A DNA stretch of 64,000 bases from QZLE01 sp033852075 (GCA_033852075.1 JAWSVC010000012.1:152027-216026), one strand, 5' to 3'. Positions 10,048 to 19,598 are shown, counted from the first letter of the stretch. Notes: generated from the sequence alone by a model not told the origin. Translations and numbers: made by a program.

Positions 10048-12420
10048 ATGCAAGAAAATGTAATTTGGTTCGAAAATCTAGGGATGAATGATGTTGAGCG
10101 CGTTGGAGGGAAAAACGCATCACTAGGTGAGATGATTAGTCATCTAGCTAAAGCAGGGGTACAAGTACCGGGCGGTTTTGCGACAACTGCCGATGCTTTC
10201 TGGAGATTTTTGGATCAAAGTGGTTTACGTGAACAAATAAACCAGAGACTTGAAAACCTAAATACTGATGATGTGGCAGCACTTGCTGAAGCTGGCGCTG
10301 AGATCAGACAATTAGTTATCGACACTCCATTTACACCTGATTTTGAAGCAGAAATCACTGAAGCTTACAAAAAAATGGAAGCAGATGCCGGCGGTGATCT
10401 TTCTGTAGCGGTTAGATCTTCAGCTACAGCAGAAGACCTTCCTGATGCTTCATTCGCGGGTCAGCAAGAAACCTTCCTTAATGTTCGTGGTTTGGATAAT
10501 GTCCTTGTTGCCATGAAACATGTATTTGCATCTCTGTATAACGACAGAGCTATTTCTTACCGTGTACACCAAGGTTTTGAGCATAGTCAGGTTGCATTAT
10601 CAGCAGGCGTACAAAGAATGGTACGTAGTGATATTGGTGCGGCAGGTGTTATGTTCTCAATTGATACCGAATCTGGCTTTGATAAAGTGGTATTTATCAC
10701 ATCATCATATGGTCTTGGAGAAACAGTAGTACAGGGTGCGGTTAATCCTGATGAATTCTACGTTTACAAGCCTGCATTAGAAGCTGGCAAGAATGCAGTA
10801 CTACAAAGAAATCTTGGTAGTAAAGCAATCAAAATGGTTTACAGCCAATCAAAAGAGCACGGCAAGTCAGTTGATACCGTTGATGTAGATCCAGCTGATA
10901 GCAATAAGTTCTCATTAACAGATGATGAAGTAAATCAATTGGCCAAACAAGCCATTATTATTGAAAAGCATTACGGTCGCCCAATGGATATTGAGTGGGG
11001 TAAAGATGGTAACGATGGTAAGCTTTATATCCTGCAAGCACGCCCGGAGACTGTTCAAAGCCGTACTGGTCAGGTTATTGAAAGATTTGTTCTTAAACAA
11101 AGCGGTGGTGAAGCGATCGTAACCGGTAGAAGTATCGGACAGAAGATCGGTGCTGGTAAAGTAAGAATCGTAAACGACATCTCTGAAATGGCAAAGGTTC
11201 AGGAAGGTGATGTACTGGTTACAGACATGACAGATCCGGATTGGGAACCTGTAATGAAAAAGGCTTCTGCGATCGTAACTAATCGTGGTGGAAGAACCTG
11301 CCATGCAGCGATTATCGCACGTGAACTTGGTATTCCTGCAGTAGTGGGTTGTGGTGACGCAACAGCAAAAATCGCCGATGGTATAGACGTAACTGTTTCA
11401 TGCGCTGAAGGTGATACCGGTTATATCTATAATGGTTTGTTGAATTTTGAATTGAATCAAATCAGCCTGGATTCAATGCCAGATATACCATTTAAGATTA
11501 TGATGAACGTTGGTAATCCAGAGCGTGCCTTTGATTTCCAAAGACTTCCAAATGCTGGTGTTGGTCTTGCGCGTCTTGAGTTTATCATCAATAGAATGAT
11601 TGGAGTTCACCCTAGAGCTCTTCTTAACTATGAAACTCAACCTGCTGAAACCAAAGAAATTATCGACCAGCAAATGGCGGGATATGCAGATCCTGTATCA
11701 TTCTATGTAGAAAAACTGGTTGAAGGTATCTCTACACTGGCAGCAGCATTCGCACCAAAGCCAATTATCGTACGTATGTCAGACTTTAAGTCGAACGAGT
11801 ACGCTAATCTTGTTGGTGGCGACATGTACGAGCCAGAAGAAGATAATCCAATGCTAGGTTATCGTGGTGCTTCTCGTTATATCTCTGATGATTTTCGTGC
11901 CTGCTTTGAACTTGAATGTAAAGCAGTTCGTAAAGCGCGTGAAGAGATGGGGCTTGATAATATCTGGATTATGGCGCCATTCGTTAGAACCCTCGAAGAA
12001 GCAGAGCAGGTTATTGAGCTATTGAAAGAAAATGGTCTTGAGCGTGGCAAAGACGGCCTTAAAGTAATGATGATGTGTGAGATTCCATCAAATGCGATTC
12101 TTGCAGACCAATTCCTTGAGTTCTTCGATGGCTTCTCAATTGGTTCAAATGACCTTACTCAGCTTACACTTGGTCTTGACCGTGACTCTGGTCTTATCGC
12201 ACATCTGTTTGATGAGCGTAATCCCGCAGTTAAAGCTCTTTTACACATGGCAATTCAGGCGTGTAAAAAGGCTGGTAAATACGTTGGTATCTGCGGACAA
12301 GGACCTTCAGATCACCCTGATCTTGCCAAATGGTTGATGGAAGAGGGTATCGAGAGTGTTTCTCTTAACCCTGATACAGTTGTTGAGACTTGGATGTATC
12401 TGGCTAATCAGGAAGCTTAA
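10048..12420 (+). CDS. ppsA: Phosphoenolpyruvate synthase
   Basis: PpsA converts pyruvate, ATP and water to PEP, AMP and phosphate, the entry step of gluconeogenesis. The start at 10048 (MQENVIWFENLG, 790 residues) is preferred over an in-frame ATG at 10033, because GAGGGTG lies at the right distance upstream and the length then matches E. coli PpsA. The N-terminal ATP-grasp part has VGGKNASLGEM and AVRSSATAEDLPDASFAGQQ. The swivelling domain has GGRTCHAAIIA with the catalytic His419. The Thr just before it is the expected target of PpsR. The C-terminal PEP/pyruvate TIM barrel ends with the GICGQGPSDHP loop carrying the catalytic Cys. All expected motifs are intact. Confidence 0.97.
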   Translation: MQENVIWFENLGMNDVERVGGKNASLGEMISHLAKAGVQVPGGFATTADAFWRFLDQSGLREQINQRLENLNTDDVAALAEAGAEIRQLVIDTPFTPDFEAEITEAYKKMEADAGGDLSVAVRSSATAEDLPDASFAGQQETFLNVRGLDNVLVAMKHVFASLYNDRAISYRVHQGFEHSQVALSAGVQRMVRSDIGAAGVMFSIDTESGFDKVVFITSSYGLGETVVQGAVNPDEFYVYKPALEAGKNAVLQRNLGSKAIKMVYSQSKEHGKSVDTVDVDPADSNKFSLTDDEVNQLAKQAIIIEKHYGRPMDIEWGKDGNDGKLYILQARPETVQSRTGQVIERFVLKQSGGEAIVTGRSIGQKIGAGKVRIVNDISEMAKVQEGDVLVTDMTDPDWEPVMKKASAIVTNRGGRTCHAAIIARELGIPAVVGCGDATAKIADGIDVTVSCAEGDTGYIYNGLLNFELNQISLDSMPDIPFKIMMNVGNPERAFDFQRLPNAGVGLARLEFIINRMIGVHPRALLNYETQPAETKEIIDQQMAGYADPVSFYVEKLVEGISTLAAAFAPKPIIVRMSDFKSNEYANLVGGDMYEPEEDNPMLGYRGASRYISDDFRACFELECKAVRKAREEMGLDNIWIMAPFVRTLEEAEQVIELLKENGLERGKDGLKVMMMCEIPSNAILADQFLEFFDGFSIGSNDLTQLTLGLDRDSGLIAHLFDERNPAVKALLHMAIQACKKAGKYVGICGQGPSDHPDLAKWLMEEGIESVSLNPDTVVETWMYLANQEA

Positions 12421-12451
12421 GAGGCCTTTATACCTGACTTCTGATTACGTC

Positions 12452-12468
12452 ATACCGGCGGCCGGTAT
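12452..12468. repeat. 17-bp GC-rich dyad downstream of ppsA
   Basis: ATACCGGC and GCCGGTAT are perfect inverted arms separated by one G, lying between the ppsA stop and its terminator. The loop is too short for a good hairpin, so it may be a protein-binding site or part of the 3' RNA end. It stands out in the AT-rich surroundings. Confidence 0.4.
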
Positions 12469-12480
12469 CCAAAAAATATA

Positions 12481-12507
12481 AAAAGCAGTCTTCGGGCTGC
12501 TTTTTTG
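12481..12507 (+). terminator. Rho-independent terminator of ppsA
   Basis: AAAAGCAG and CTGCTTTT arms flank a UUCG-containing loop and are followed by a run of Ts. It sits 60 bases after the ppsA stop codon, in the right orientation. Confidence 0.85.
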
Positions 12508-12601
12508 TTATCTGTTTAGCAAAACGGTTATATTTAAAAAAACCTTTAAAATCACTAACTATAATAATTATTAAGTTTTTAATTTTATGAGCGCATAACT
12601 T

Positions 12602-15049
12602 TTGACTAAACAAAAAAGTCTTACCAAAATTTATTTTTACAGCATGGTTAGTTTAACTGTCGTGCTGAGCTTGGTTTTTGCTTTTATTCTTATGGAAAAA
12701 GAGATAAGCGCCTTTAATGAAGAATCCGCTGCTTTGCATGAAAATTATATTCAATCGCAAAAAAACAAGATTAAACACGAAGTCAAACAGTTACAGCAAT
12801 ACATTAACTATCAGCAAGAAACTACTGAGCAAAGATTAAAGGACGAAGTTAAGGATCGGACTATTCAGGTGTTTTATATCATAGAGCATATCTATGAAAA
12901 AAATAAAGATACGAAAAGCATAGCAGAACTGGAAAAAATGATTACAGATGTTTTGCATTCAGCTAGTTGGGATAATGGTGCTGGTTACTTTTTTGCCTTT
13001 AATACTGATGCTATTGAAACAGTAAATCCAAACAACACCAATATGGTTGGTAAAAATATGTGGGATTTTAGGGATAAAAAGGGGAAGTATGTTATTAGAG
13101 ATATGCTAGCAGTTGCTGCAGAAAAAGGTGAGGGTTATATAACATATTTTTGGGATCAGCCAAGCAATCCAGGGGTTGAGGTGAAAAAAATATCTTATGT
13201 TAAGTTATTTAAACCACTGAATTGGGTTATAGGTAATGGTAAGTACATAGATGACCAAACTGAAATAATAAAAAATGAAACTATACAAAGAATATCTAAA
13301 ATTATATTAGAGGGGGATAGGTATTATTTTGGTGGTAATATTGATGGCGATTTGTTATTCGGAGCTATAAAGGGGAGTAATTATTTTGATTTAACCGATG
13401 TAAATGGTGTAAAGGTTGTTCAAGAGGCGATAAAAACGGCACAATCTGGTGGTGGTTTTATTAAATATGTGATGCCAAAACTCGGAGGGCAGAAACCGCT
13501 TCCTAAGATTAGTTATGTAGTATCTGTTCCAGATTGGGAGTGGATGATTGGGGCTGGTATCTATGTTAATGAAATCGATGAAATAATTGCGCATAAAAAA
13601 CAGATTCTTGACCAAAAGCTTACCGATTTTATTATTAAATATACGATAATAGTTTTGTTATTGATTGTGGTTATAGTTATTTTAGCTAAATATGTAACAT
13701 CAAAAATTAGCAATAATCTTGAAACCTTCTTCGATTTCTTTTGCCGCAGCTCGGAAGAAAATATCCCGATAGATGAAGAAAATATAAGTTTTTCTGAATT
13801 CCACCAGCTTGCAAAATACGCCAATCAGATGCTTGAGCGGCGCATAAAAGCCGAAGCGGCAGAACAGAAAAATTATCAGCTATACATGACAATCTTTGAA
13901 GCCTCTATAGATGCTATTTTATTGTATGATCCTGAATGTGGGATTATTGATTGCAATCCTGCAGCCCTTTCAATGTTTAAAATCAATGATAAAGAACATC
14001 TCTCTAAACTACAGGTCTATGATGTATCTCCTGAATATCAGCCTAATGGAGTTCTATCGAAAGATGCTGCTTTAGAAAAGCTAAAGGAAATTGTTGAAAA
14101 AGGATATAGTAAATTTGAATGGGTACATCGGCGTCTTGATGGAGAGGAATTTTTTGCTCACGTTGAAACCTCTCGAATCTATTTAGAAGGCAAACCGATA
14201 ATTTATATTACTACAAGAGATATATCTGAATATAAAAGGACACAAGCCTTAATGATACAAACTGAAAAAATGTTATCAGTTGGTGGCTTGGCTGCAGGTA
14301 TGGCGCATGAAATCAATAACCCGCTTGCAGGTATGATGCAGACTGCAATTTCTCTTGAAAATCGCTTATTAAAACTTGAACAGTTTGAAAAGAATGTAGA
14401 GGTGGCGAATAAATACAATCTTGAAATTGCGGATCTAAAAGCATATATGCATGATCGTGGAATTGACCGTATGGTTAATACAATTGAGGAATCTGGAAAA
14501 AGGATTGCGAATATTGTAAAAAACATGCTTAGTTTTGCCAGAACGAGGGATGCAGTAAAAACTCCGCATTTTGTAACAGAGCTAATAGATAAGTCGTTGG
14601 AATTGGCGGGTATAGATTATAACCAGAGGAAACATTACGATTTCAAATGCATTGAAATAGTTAAAGAATATGAAGAATCAATACCTATGATTAATTGTGA
14701 GTCAGGAATGATCCAGCAGGTTATTCTTAATCTATTGCAAAATAGTGCTTACGAAATGCATGGGACTGGTATTAAAAAACCAAGGATTAATTTGCGCTGT
14801 TGGTATGAAAAAGATAGAAACATGGTTGGTATCGAAGTAGAGGACAATGGTCCGGGGATTGATCCTGCTATTAAGGATAGGTTGTTTGAACCATTTTATA
14901 CTACTAAAAGCCCTGGAGTAGGAACAGGTTTAGGCCTAAGCGTTTCATATTACATCATAGTCGATGATCATAGCGGAGAGTTTATAGAGATTTCACAGCC
15001 AGGACATGGGGCTAAATTTAGGATTATGCTTCCTGCAATTGAAAAATAA
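12602..15049 (+). CDS. Sensor histidine kinase with extracytoplasmic Cache domains and a PAS domain
   Basis: This 815-residue membrane kinase has TM1 (about 8-30), a periplasmic region of about 300 residues, and TM2 (about 340-362). The periplasmic part contains two related Cache units: YFFAFNTDA...GKNMWDFRDKKGKY, and then YFDLTDVNGVKV with SYVVSVPDWEWMIGAGIYV. A PAS domain follows (about 430-550). The NtrB-type H-box is GGLAAGMAHEINNPLAG with His569. The ATPase domain has LLQNSAYEM, VEDNGPGIDP and GTGLGLSV. There is no receiver domain, so a separate response regulator is expected, and none is nearby. The TTG start is taken because the only upstream in-frame ATG is followed by a stop codon. 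Cache domains bind small ligands, but which one cannot be told. Confidence 0.88.
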   Translation: MTKQKSLTKIYFYSMVSLTVVLSLVFAFILMEKEISAFNEESAALHENYIQSQKNKIKHEVKQLQQYINYQQETTEQRLKDEVKDRTIQVFYIIEHIYEKNKDTKSIAELEKMITDVLHSASWDNGAGYFFAFNTDAIETVNPNNTNMVGKNMWDFRDKKGKYVIRDMLAVAAEKGEGYITYFWDQPSNPGVEVKKISYVKLFKPLNWVIGNGKYIDDQTEIIKNETIQRISKIILEGDRYYFGGNIDGDLLFGAIKGSNYFDLTDVNGVKVVQEAIKTAQSGGGFIKYVMPKLGGQKPLPKISYVVSVPDWEWMIGAGIYVNEIDEIIAHKKQILDQKLTDFIIKYTIIVLLLIVVIVILAKYVTSKISNNLETFFDFFCRSSEENIPIDEENISFSEFHQLAKYANQMLERRIKAEAAEQKNYQLYMTIFEASIDAILLYDPECGIIDCNPAALSMFKINDKEHLSKLQVYDVSPEYQPNGVLSKDAALEKLKEIVEKGYSKFEWVHRRLDGEEFFAHVETSRIYLEGKPIIYITTRDISEYKRTQALMIQTEKMLSVGGLAAGMAHEINNPLAGMMQTAISLENRLLKLEQFEKNVEVANKYNLEIADLKAYMHDRGIDRMVNTIEESGKRIANIVKNMLSFARTRDAVKTPHFVTELIDKSLELAGIDYNQRKHYDFKCIEIVKEYEESIPMINCESGMIQQVILNLLQNSAYEMHGTGIKKPRINLRCWYEKDRNMVGIEVEDNGPGIDPAIKDRLFEPFYTTKSPGVGTGLGLSVSYYIIVDDHSGEFIEISQPGHGAKFRIMLPAIEK

Positions 15050-15100
15050 AATTGTGCAGTTGGTTTCTGAACCCCAAAGTTTGCTTTAAATCTTGTTCAA

Positions 15101-15799
15101 TTAACCCAAAATACTTAATCTGGTTTTAAGTTCGTTAAGGGTTTTGCGGTATCTAACAGTTGCACCTTCAGCAAAAACTGAATCCATTTCAGTTAGATCA
15201 TCAATAGCTTTAATCTGATAATCAATTTCATCAATTAGTTGTTCTTTGCAGCATTCAGTTTCTACAATAGCTCCGTATAGATCGTATGCTAATAATAGTT
15301 GGTCAACTGCTTCGCGAATATCTCCATTCTTAATACTGTCGATAGTTTCAACTAAAGGAGTTTCGCCTCCGAATCTAGCTTCAATATCACCAACTGCTCC
15401 GCAAAGAGTATCAATGACATTACAAAGAAGTTTGTTCTTTATAGGGGAGTAGAAGTTTTCTTTAACAACAAAAAACTTAGCGAATTTCTTTTTGATATTA
15501 ACTTTTATTACTTCACGAAGATATTTGGATGATGCTGGCTGGATATCTTCAAATATTCTCCACTCTTCAACCGAAAGCTGAGACCATGCCTTGTGGAAAT
15601 TTCTTCTGATTTGCCGGGCTATTATATTGCATAACTCACTATCGGCACCAACCATTAATCCAATGCAGCCTAATAATTCATCCGCAAGATCATGTTTAGG
15701 GTTTGATGCAATCGGAGTATTTTCTAAAAGAGTTCGTTTAAGATCCTCTTTAATAGATTCATTGGTAATATTTGGCAGGTGTAAATTAGCAAGTTGCAT
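15101..15799 (-). CDS. Uncharacterised soluble protein
   Basis: A 232-residue protein that I do not recognise. It appears mostly alpha-helical, has no signal peptide or membrane segment, and has two close Cys residues (ETECCKEQ). It is 13 bases downstream of the YaaW-like gene on the same strand, so the two are probably co-transcribed and may work together. Codon use matches the surrounding chromosome. Function unknown. Confidence 0.7.
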   Translation of the reverse strand: MQLANLHLPNITNESIKEDLKRTLLENTPIASNPKHDLADELLGCIGLMVGADSELCNIIARQIRRNFHKAWSQLSVEEWRIFEDIQPASSKYLREVIKVNIKKKFAKFFVVKENFYSPIKNKLLCNVIDTLCGAVGDIEARFGGETPLVETIDSIKNGDIREAVDQLLLAYDLYGAIVETECCKEQLIDEIDYQIKAIDDLTEMDSVFAEGATVRYRKTLNELKTRLSILG

Positions 15800-15812
15800 A
15801 GCTTCCTCTCAA

Positions 15813-16508
15813 TTAAAAACCCGATCTAACCATTATTTGCTGACGGTTAAGATTATATCCATCATCATCTTCAGCGTTAGATTCAATTTTAATCCTTATA
15901 GATGCAATTATAGCAATAAATGGAATTAGTTTTTTGTACTTGGAAGAACCGAAGCGTTGAGCAGTTAAAGCTCCAAGAGCCAAAAGCCAAAGAGGGGCAA
16001 TAGTTGCACCTATTGAACTGCCAAGTAATGCTAATAATGAAGTACTACCCAAACCTAACGATGAAACAGTGGCAACGCGTGAATCATTTTTGTCTGAATT
16101 GCGTAGCAGTTTATCTCCAATCACGGACAAACTCTCATCCAGATTTTCTCGTTTAGATTTTGGCATCGAATACAGAAAAGTTCTAAACATCATGTCAAAA
16201 ATATTTTTTTCAAGAACGGGATAATTTTTTTCTACCCATGATGTATCGCGATCATGATGTTTGGCCTTTAGATGCTTGGCTGCGTTGTGGACAATAAGCC
16301 AGTAAGGAAGTCCTTTTCCTGGTCTCATCAATCTCCCTATAGAATTACTGGCTTCCCTGCTAAGCATATAGAAGATAGTTCTGCCGGCCTCATGCCTTAA
16401 ATCATACTCAATCCCTAAAGAACGCAGCAAACATAATCTCTCTTCCTTGTTTGCTTTATCTATCAGTTTTATTACATCATCTGACGAACAATCGTATTGA
16501 AGAACCAT
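15813..16508 (-). CDS. YaaW/UPF0174-like protein
   Basis: A 231-residue protein resembling E. coli YaaW (UPF0174) from memory. Similar elements are an N-terminal CSSDDVIKLIDKA segment, a middle SNSIGRLMRPGKGLPYWLI stretch (YaaW has a comparable D-SIAN-LRG-G--YR-IL stretch), then an acidic/aromatic helix and a C-terminal glycine/alanine-rich hydrophobic region (LGSTSLLALLGSSIGATIAP). That hydrophobic part (about residues 150-190) could insert in or lie along a membrane. The family has no established biochemical role that I can name. It is first in a two-gene unit with the unknown gene at 15101-15799. Confidence 0.5.
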   Translation of the reverse strand: MVLQYDCSSDDVIKLIDKANKEERLCLLRSLGIEYDLRHEAGRTIFYMLSREASNSIGRLMRPGKGLPYWLIVHNAAKHLKAKHHDRDTSWVEKNYPVLEKNIFDMMFRTFLYSMPKSKRENLDESLSVIGDKLLRNSDKNDSRVATVSSLGLGSTSLLALLGSSIGATIAPLWLLALGALTAQRFGSSKYKKLIPFIAIIASIRIKIESNAEDDDGYNLNRQQIMVRSGF

Positions 16509-16736
16509 ATCTTTCCTGCTCCAATATGCCTAAACATCTCCTTCGTCCCTGTTTATGTGCTCCATATGAATCTAGCTTAGGCAAAACGCAATTTGTCTTC
16601 AATCGACTAGCTGTGCAACAACTTAATTTAGTTATTCATCGGTAAGAAAATTAGGATAAGCGGCAATTAAAAATACAAAAAATACCACTTATCTGATGGA
16701 AAATGTTAAAAAATGCACCTGATTTTCTGGTAACTA

Positions 16737-16765
16737 TTGCGTAACAAGCTGAAGTGGTTTAATCT
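16737..16765 (+). promoter_or_regulatory. Promoter of tRNA-Ser
   Basis: TTGCGT (16737-16742) and TAATCT (16760-16765) are spaced by 17 bases. A G/C-rich discriminator (GTGCGG) follows, as is usual for stable RNA promoters, 12 bases before the mature tRNA. Confidence 0.5.
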
Positions 16766-16777
16766 GTGCGGTCTTTG

Positions 16778-16865
16778 GGACAGGTGTCCGAGTGGTCGAA
16801 GGAGCACGCCTGGAAAGTGTGTGTACGGCAACGTACCGAGGGTTCGAATCCCTCCCTGTCCGCCA
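16778..16865 (+). tRNA. tRNA-Ser (anticodon GGA)
   Basis: The 88-base gene folds as a class II tRNA. The acceptor GGACAGG pairs with CCTGTCC. The D arm is TCC...GGA. The anticodon stem CACGC/GTGTG encloses CTGGAAA with anticodon GGA. A long variable arm (TGTACGGCAACGTACC) follows. The T arm GAGGG/CCCTC encloses TTCGAAT. Discriminator G and an encoded CCA complete it. It reads UCC and UCU. It borders the recombinase-containing block, as integration sites often do. Confidence 0.97.
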
Positions 16866-17121
16866 GATTTTTTTCTCTACTATAGAGTTCGCTTTGCGTG
16901 TTTTATTAAAGTCCTATATATCAATGATGTACAGGATTTTTGCAAAGCTTATATGGTCTCTATAGTTGTTCAAATTACACCCCAATATATTTAAAGCCCC
17001 AGATTATCTCTAATTGGATTTTTAGAGTTCGCTTTAGCTGTTTTTATCTGATAAAAGATGGATTTTAGAGCTACTGATTTGTTTAAACAAACCTGTGTAT
17101 TTGATTGTATTTTGATTGTGG
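16866..17121. other. Junction between tRNA-Ser and the recombinase block, with a 13-bp direct repeat
   Basis: No gene is seen here. The 13-mer TAGAGTTCGCTTT occurs at 16883-16895 and again at 17023-17035, 140 bases apart, in the same orientation. It could be an attachment or recombinase-binding site of the adjacent serine recombinase, or simply remnants of repeated integration. I did not find a second copy of the tRNA 3' end in the window. Confidence 0.4.
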
Positions 17122-18819
17122 TTAGGCGAAGATTTTTTCCTGCTCATTCCAGTCTAAAGGAATACCTGCTTTTAGCTTGGTAAGAGTTAGGTCGTGAGGG
17201 ATGTCGCCCTTGAATATTCGTTTAATAATGCTGGGTGAAAGAAAGGCTAAACGTATGCAGTGAGATACATATCTGTCACTTACATCGCTGCATGCTGCAA
17301 TTTCTTTGGCAGATTGTGCTTGTTCACTTAAGAGTAGTTGATTCCAAATAATTCCATTTCTCACTGCATTCTGTATTGCTCTTAATGATTCTGGGTGCGG
17401 CTTTAGTGCTGAGCTGTAATTTTGCTCTTCAACTATTAACTTGGTTTCTACGCCGCATCTTTTTAATTTAATATTGATACTTGTATGAAATATTAATTCA
17501 CAAGATATATCCGTATGCTCAAGCAGTTGCTGTACGAGGTTAGATAGAGAGTAGGTGATACACATAGAGCTTTGCGTGATTGTAATTTTAACTATAACTA
17601 GATTAATAATCTCAACTCTCTTATATATTTCAAAGTCACTCCAAGCTTCTGATAGGAGCCTGGCTGTTTTGATGGCAGATTGTTTCTTATTGGCTGATAA
17701 GTCTAGTGGTTCTAATTCATTAATGAGCCGAGAGCTATTGGTTAATAGTTGTTTTACATCGTTTTCAACTAAAGATTCTACTATATTTGCAGGTACCCTT
17801 GTTACTGCATCATCCGGTACTTGCTTAAACTGAATGAGAGCTTGATTTACATAATACCGATATCTCCGTGTTTTTTTTCTAGTATGAGCGGGCGATAATG
17901 GGTTGTCTTTTATATCAAACAAGAGGCCAGCTAGTAGTGATGGTTCCTTTGATTGGGTTCTATTATATTTAGCTGACCGGTTCTCGGAGATCTGTGCCTG
18001 AACTGCTTTCCACGTTGTTAAATCCAATATGGCATCATGGCTCCCTTTGTATAGTTTTTCTTTGTGTCTAATTTTTCCTATATATATAGGGTTTTGTAGT
18101 AGAGCATATAGGGCACCTCGTGAAAACTCATTTCCTCCATAGCCACCTTTGCTTTGTTTCGTTATAACACCGTCAGTATCGAGCTTCTCTTTAAGTAATT
18201 TTACTGTTCCAAGATGTAAATATTGATTGTAAATATACCTAACGGTCTCAGCTTCTTCTAAGTTGATCACAAGAGATTTATCAATATTGTCATAACCCAA
18301 TGGTACGTAACCACCCATCCATAAGCCTTTTTTCTTCGAAGCTGCAATCTTATCTCGTATACGCTCCCCAGTAACTTCACGTTCAAATTGAGCAAATGAT
18401 AAAAGAACATTAAGCGTTAATCTTCCCATTGATGTAGATGTATTAAACTGTTGTGTTATAGAAACAAATGAAACATCATATCTATCAAAAGTGTCCACCA
18501 TATTTGAAAAGTCTGCTAATGACCTGCTTAATCTATCAACCTTATATACAAGTATCAGATCAATTTCACCTGATTTGATATCAAGCATTAGCTCGGTTAA
18601 ACCTGGTCTGTTCATGTTTCCACCCGAAAATCCCCCATCATCATAGTTCTTATTAAGCAGGAGCCATCCTTCATGTGCTTGACTCCTTATATATGCCTCA
18701 CATGCTTCTCTTTGAGCATGTAAAGAATTGAATTCTTGTTCTAAGCCATCTTCTGAAGATTTTCGAGTATAAATAACGCAGCGTGTTTGTTTTTTGCCTA
18801 ATTTGTGTAGATTACCCAT
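17122..18819 (-). CDS. Large serine recombinase (integrase)
   Basis: This 565-residue site-specific recombinase has an N-terminal resolvase domain with YTRKSSEDG (catalytic Ser about residue 21), LILVYKVDRLSRS and FEREVTGERIRDKIAASK. A recombinase domain (about 190-290, GYDNIDKSLVIN...FSRGALYALLQNPIYIGK) and a C-terminal DNA-binding tail follow. The enzyme cuts and rejoins attachment sites through a phosphoserine link. It starts two bases after the stop of the DUF2924 gene, suggesting translational coupling. It lies nearest the tRNA-Ser end of the block, where an integrase gene is expected. The C-terminus lacks the obvious Cys4 zinc ribbon of many phage serine integrases. Confidence 0.9.
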   Translation of the reverse strand: MGNLHKLGKKQTRCVIYTRKSSEDGLEQEFNSLHAQREACEAYIRSQAHEGWLLLNKNYDDGGFSGGNMNRPGLTELMLDIKSGEIDLILVYKVDRLSRSLADFSNMVDTFDRYDVSFVSITQQFNTSTSMGRLTLNVLLSFAQFEREVTGERIRDKIAASKKKGLWMGGYVPLGYDNIDKSLVINLEEAETVRYIYNQYLHLGTVKLLKEKLDTDGVITKQSKGGYGGNEFSRGALYALLQNPIYIGKIRHKEKLYKGSHDAILDLTTWKAVQAQISENRSAKYNRTQSKEPSLLAGLLFDIKDNPLSPAHTRKKTRRYRYYVNQALIQFKQVPDDAVTRVPANIVESLVENDVKQLLTNSSRLINELEPLDLSANKKQSAIKTARLLSEAWSDFEIYKRVEIINLVIVKITITQSSMCITYSLSNLVQQLLEHTDISCELIFHTSINIKLKRCGVETKLIVEEQNYSSALKPHPESLRAIQNAVRNGIIWNQLLLSEQAQSAKEIAACSDVSDRYVSHCIRLAFLSPSIIKRIFKGDIPHDLTLTKLKAGIPLDWNEQEKIFA

Positions 18820-18821
18820 AG

Positions 18822-19229
18822 TTAACTACCGTTATTTGAGTTTAGCCCGAAGAAGCGAGGGCCAGACCATCTTGATCCAGTAATTTCTCTAGCGATATGA
18901 GAAAGGCTTTTGTATTTTTGATTGCGCCAACGGAATCCAGATTCCTCGACAATTACTTCATGTGTTTCCCCTTGCCACTCTCTTATGATGCGGGTTCCCA
19001 CTAAATAATTTGTTTTTGCTGAAAATGATTTATTTTGAGCCTGTGTTATAAGTTGTTTGCGTAGGATATTAAATGACTTGCCTCTATTCTTAGCTTGGAT
19101 TGCCCAACATATATTGCCCTTAATAAAATCGTTCCTGGATTTAGCAGGTGGTTTTTTTTTGAATATTTCCTCATATAGAGCTTTTAATTCAGAGAGGCTT
19201 AACTGATCAAATGATTTTGTAGTTTGCAT
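18822..19229 (-). CDS. DUF2924 family protein
   Basis: A 135-residue basic protein matching the DUF2924 pattern: an N-terminal LSELKALYEEIFKKKPPAKSR segment and a C-terminal GTRIIREWQGETHEV...YKSLSHIAREITGSRWSGP block. These proteins are typically encoded directly upstream of this class of serine recombinase, as here, so a DNA-binding or recombination-helper role is inferred. The biochemical role is not established as far as I know. Confidence 0.8.
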   Translation of the reverse strand: MQTTKSFDQLSLSELKALYEEIFKKKPPAKSRNDFIKGNICWAIQAKNRGKSFNILRKQLITQAQNKSFSAKTNYLVGTRIIREWQGETHEVIVEESGFRWRNQKYKSLSHIAREITGSRWSGPRFFGLNSNNGS

Positions 19230-19333
19230 AAATCACCATTAATGGAAAAATATCACTCCTCTAGTACCGCTCTCTTTGCTGCACAAGTCAACTCTTTGGC
19301 TTATTTATTGTCAATATTTCAAACTGAAATAAC

Positions 19334-19370
19334 AAAAGGGCCTTCAGTTAACAACTAAAGACCCTTTTTT
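19334..19370. terminator. Bidirectional hairpin terminator
   Basis: AAAAGGG-C-CTT-AGTT pairs with AACT-AAG-A-CCCTTTT with small mismatches. Ts follow on the plus strand, and a shorter T run follows on the minus strand. It separates the terminase-side genes from DUF2924/recombinase. As all genes here are on the minus strand, it probably ends the transcript running from the methyltransferase to the small ORF. Confidence 0.6.
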
Positions 19371-19413
19371 ATAGCGTGATATATTTAAAAAATACGAATT
19401 GTGATTTACGCTG

Positions 19414-19587
19414 CTATTTTTTATCTTCCTCCTCTATTTCAATTTTTATACCCGAATATTTCGAAATTTTAGAGTATTCCTTATTGGCTCTACGGATATC
19501 AGTAATAGTTAATTTATTAGTCTTCTGGTTTATTTGACTAATTTTGATTAGAATCTCTTTTGCTCTAGACTTTCTATTTTTGCTCAT
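19414..19587 (-). CDS. Small basic protein of the terminase block
   Basis: A 57-residue ORF beginning MSKNRKSRAKE. The ATG at 19587 is chosen over an upstream in-frame start because AGAGGAAG lies 5 bases before it. It starts 12 bases after the terL stop codon and is followed by a hairpin terminator, so it is the last gene of that transcript. It has a Lys-rich N-terminus and an acidic C-terminus (IEIEEEDKK). No family was recognised. Confidence 0.45.
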   Translation of the reverse strand: MSKNRKSRAKEILIKISQINQKTNKLTITDIRRANKEYSKISKYSGIKIEIEEEDKK

Positions 19588-19598
19588 TTGATCTTCCT

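Noticed and set aside
15101..16508. Toxin-antitoxin pair from two adjacent minus-strand genes
   Set aside because: Both proteins are over 230 residues and neither shows a toxin or antitoxin motif. One resembles YaaW.
16883..17035. CRISPR-like repeat near the tRNA
   Set aside because: Only two copies of a 13-mer exist. There is no array, no regular spacer length and no cas gene.
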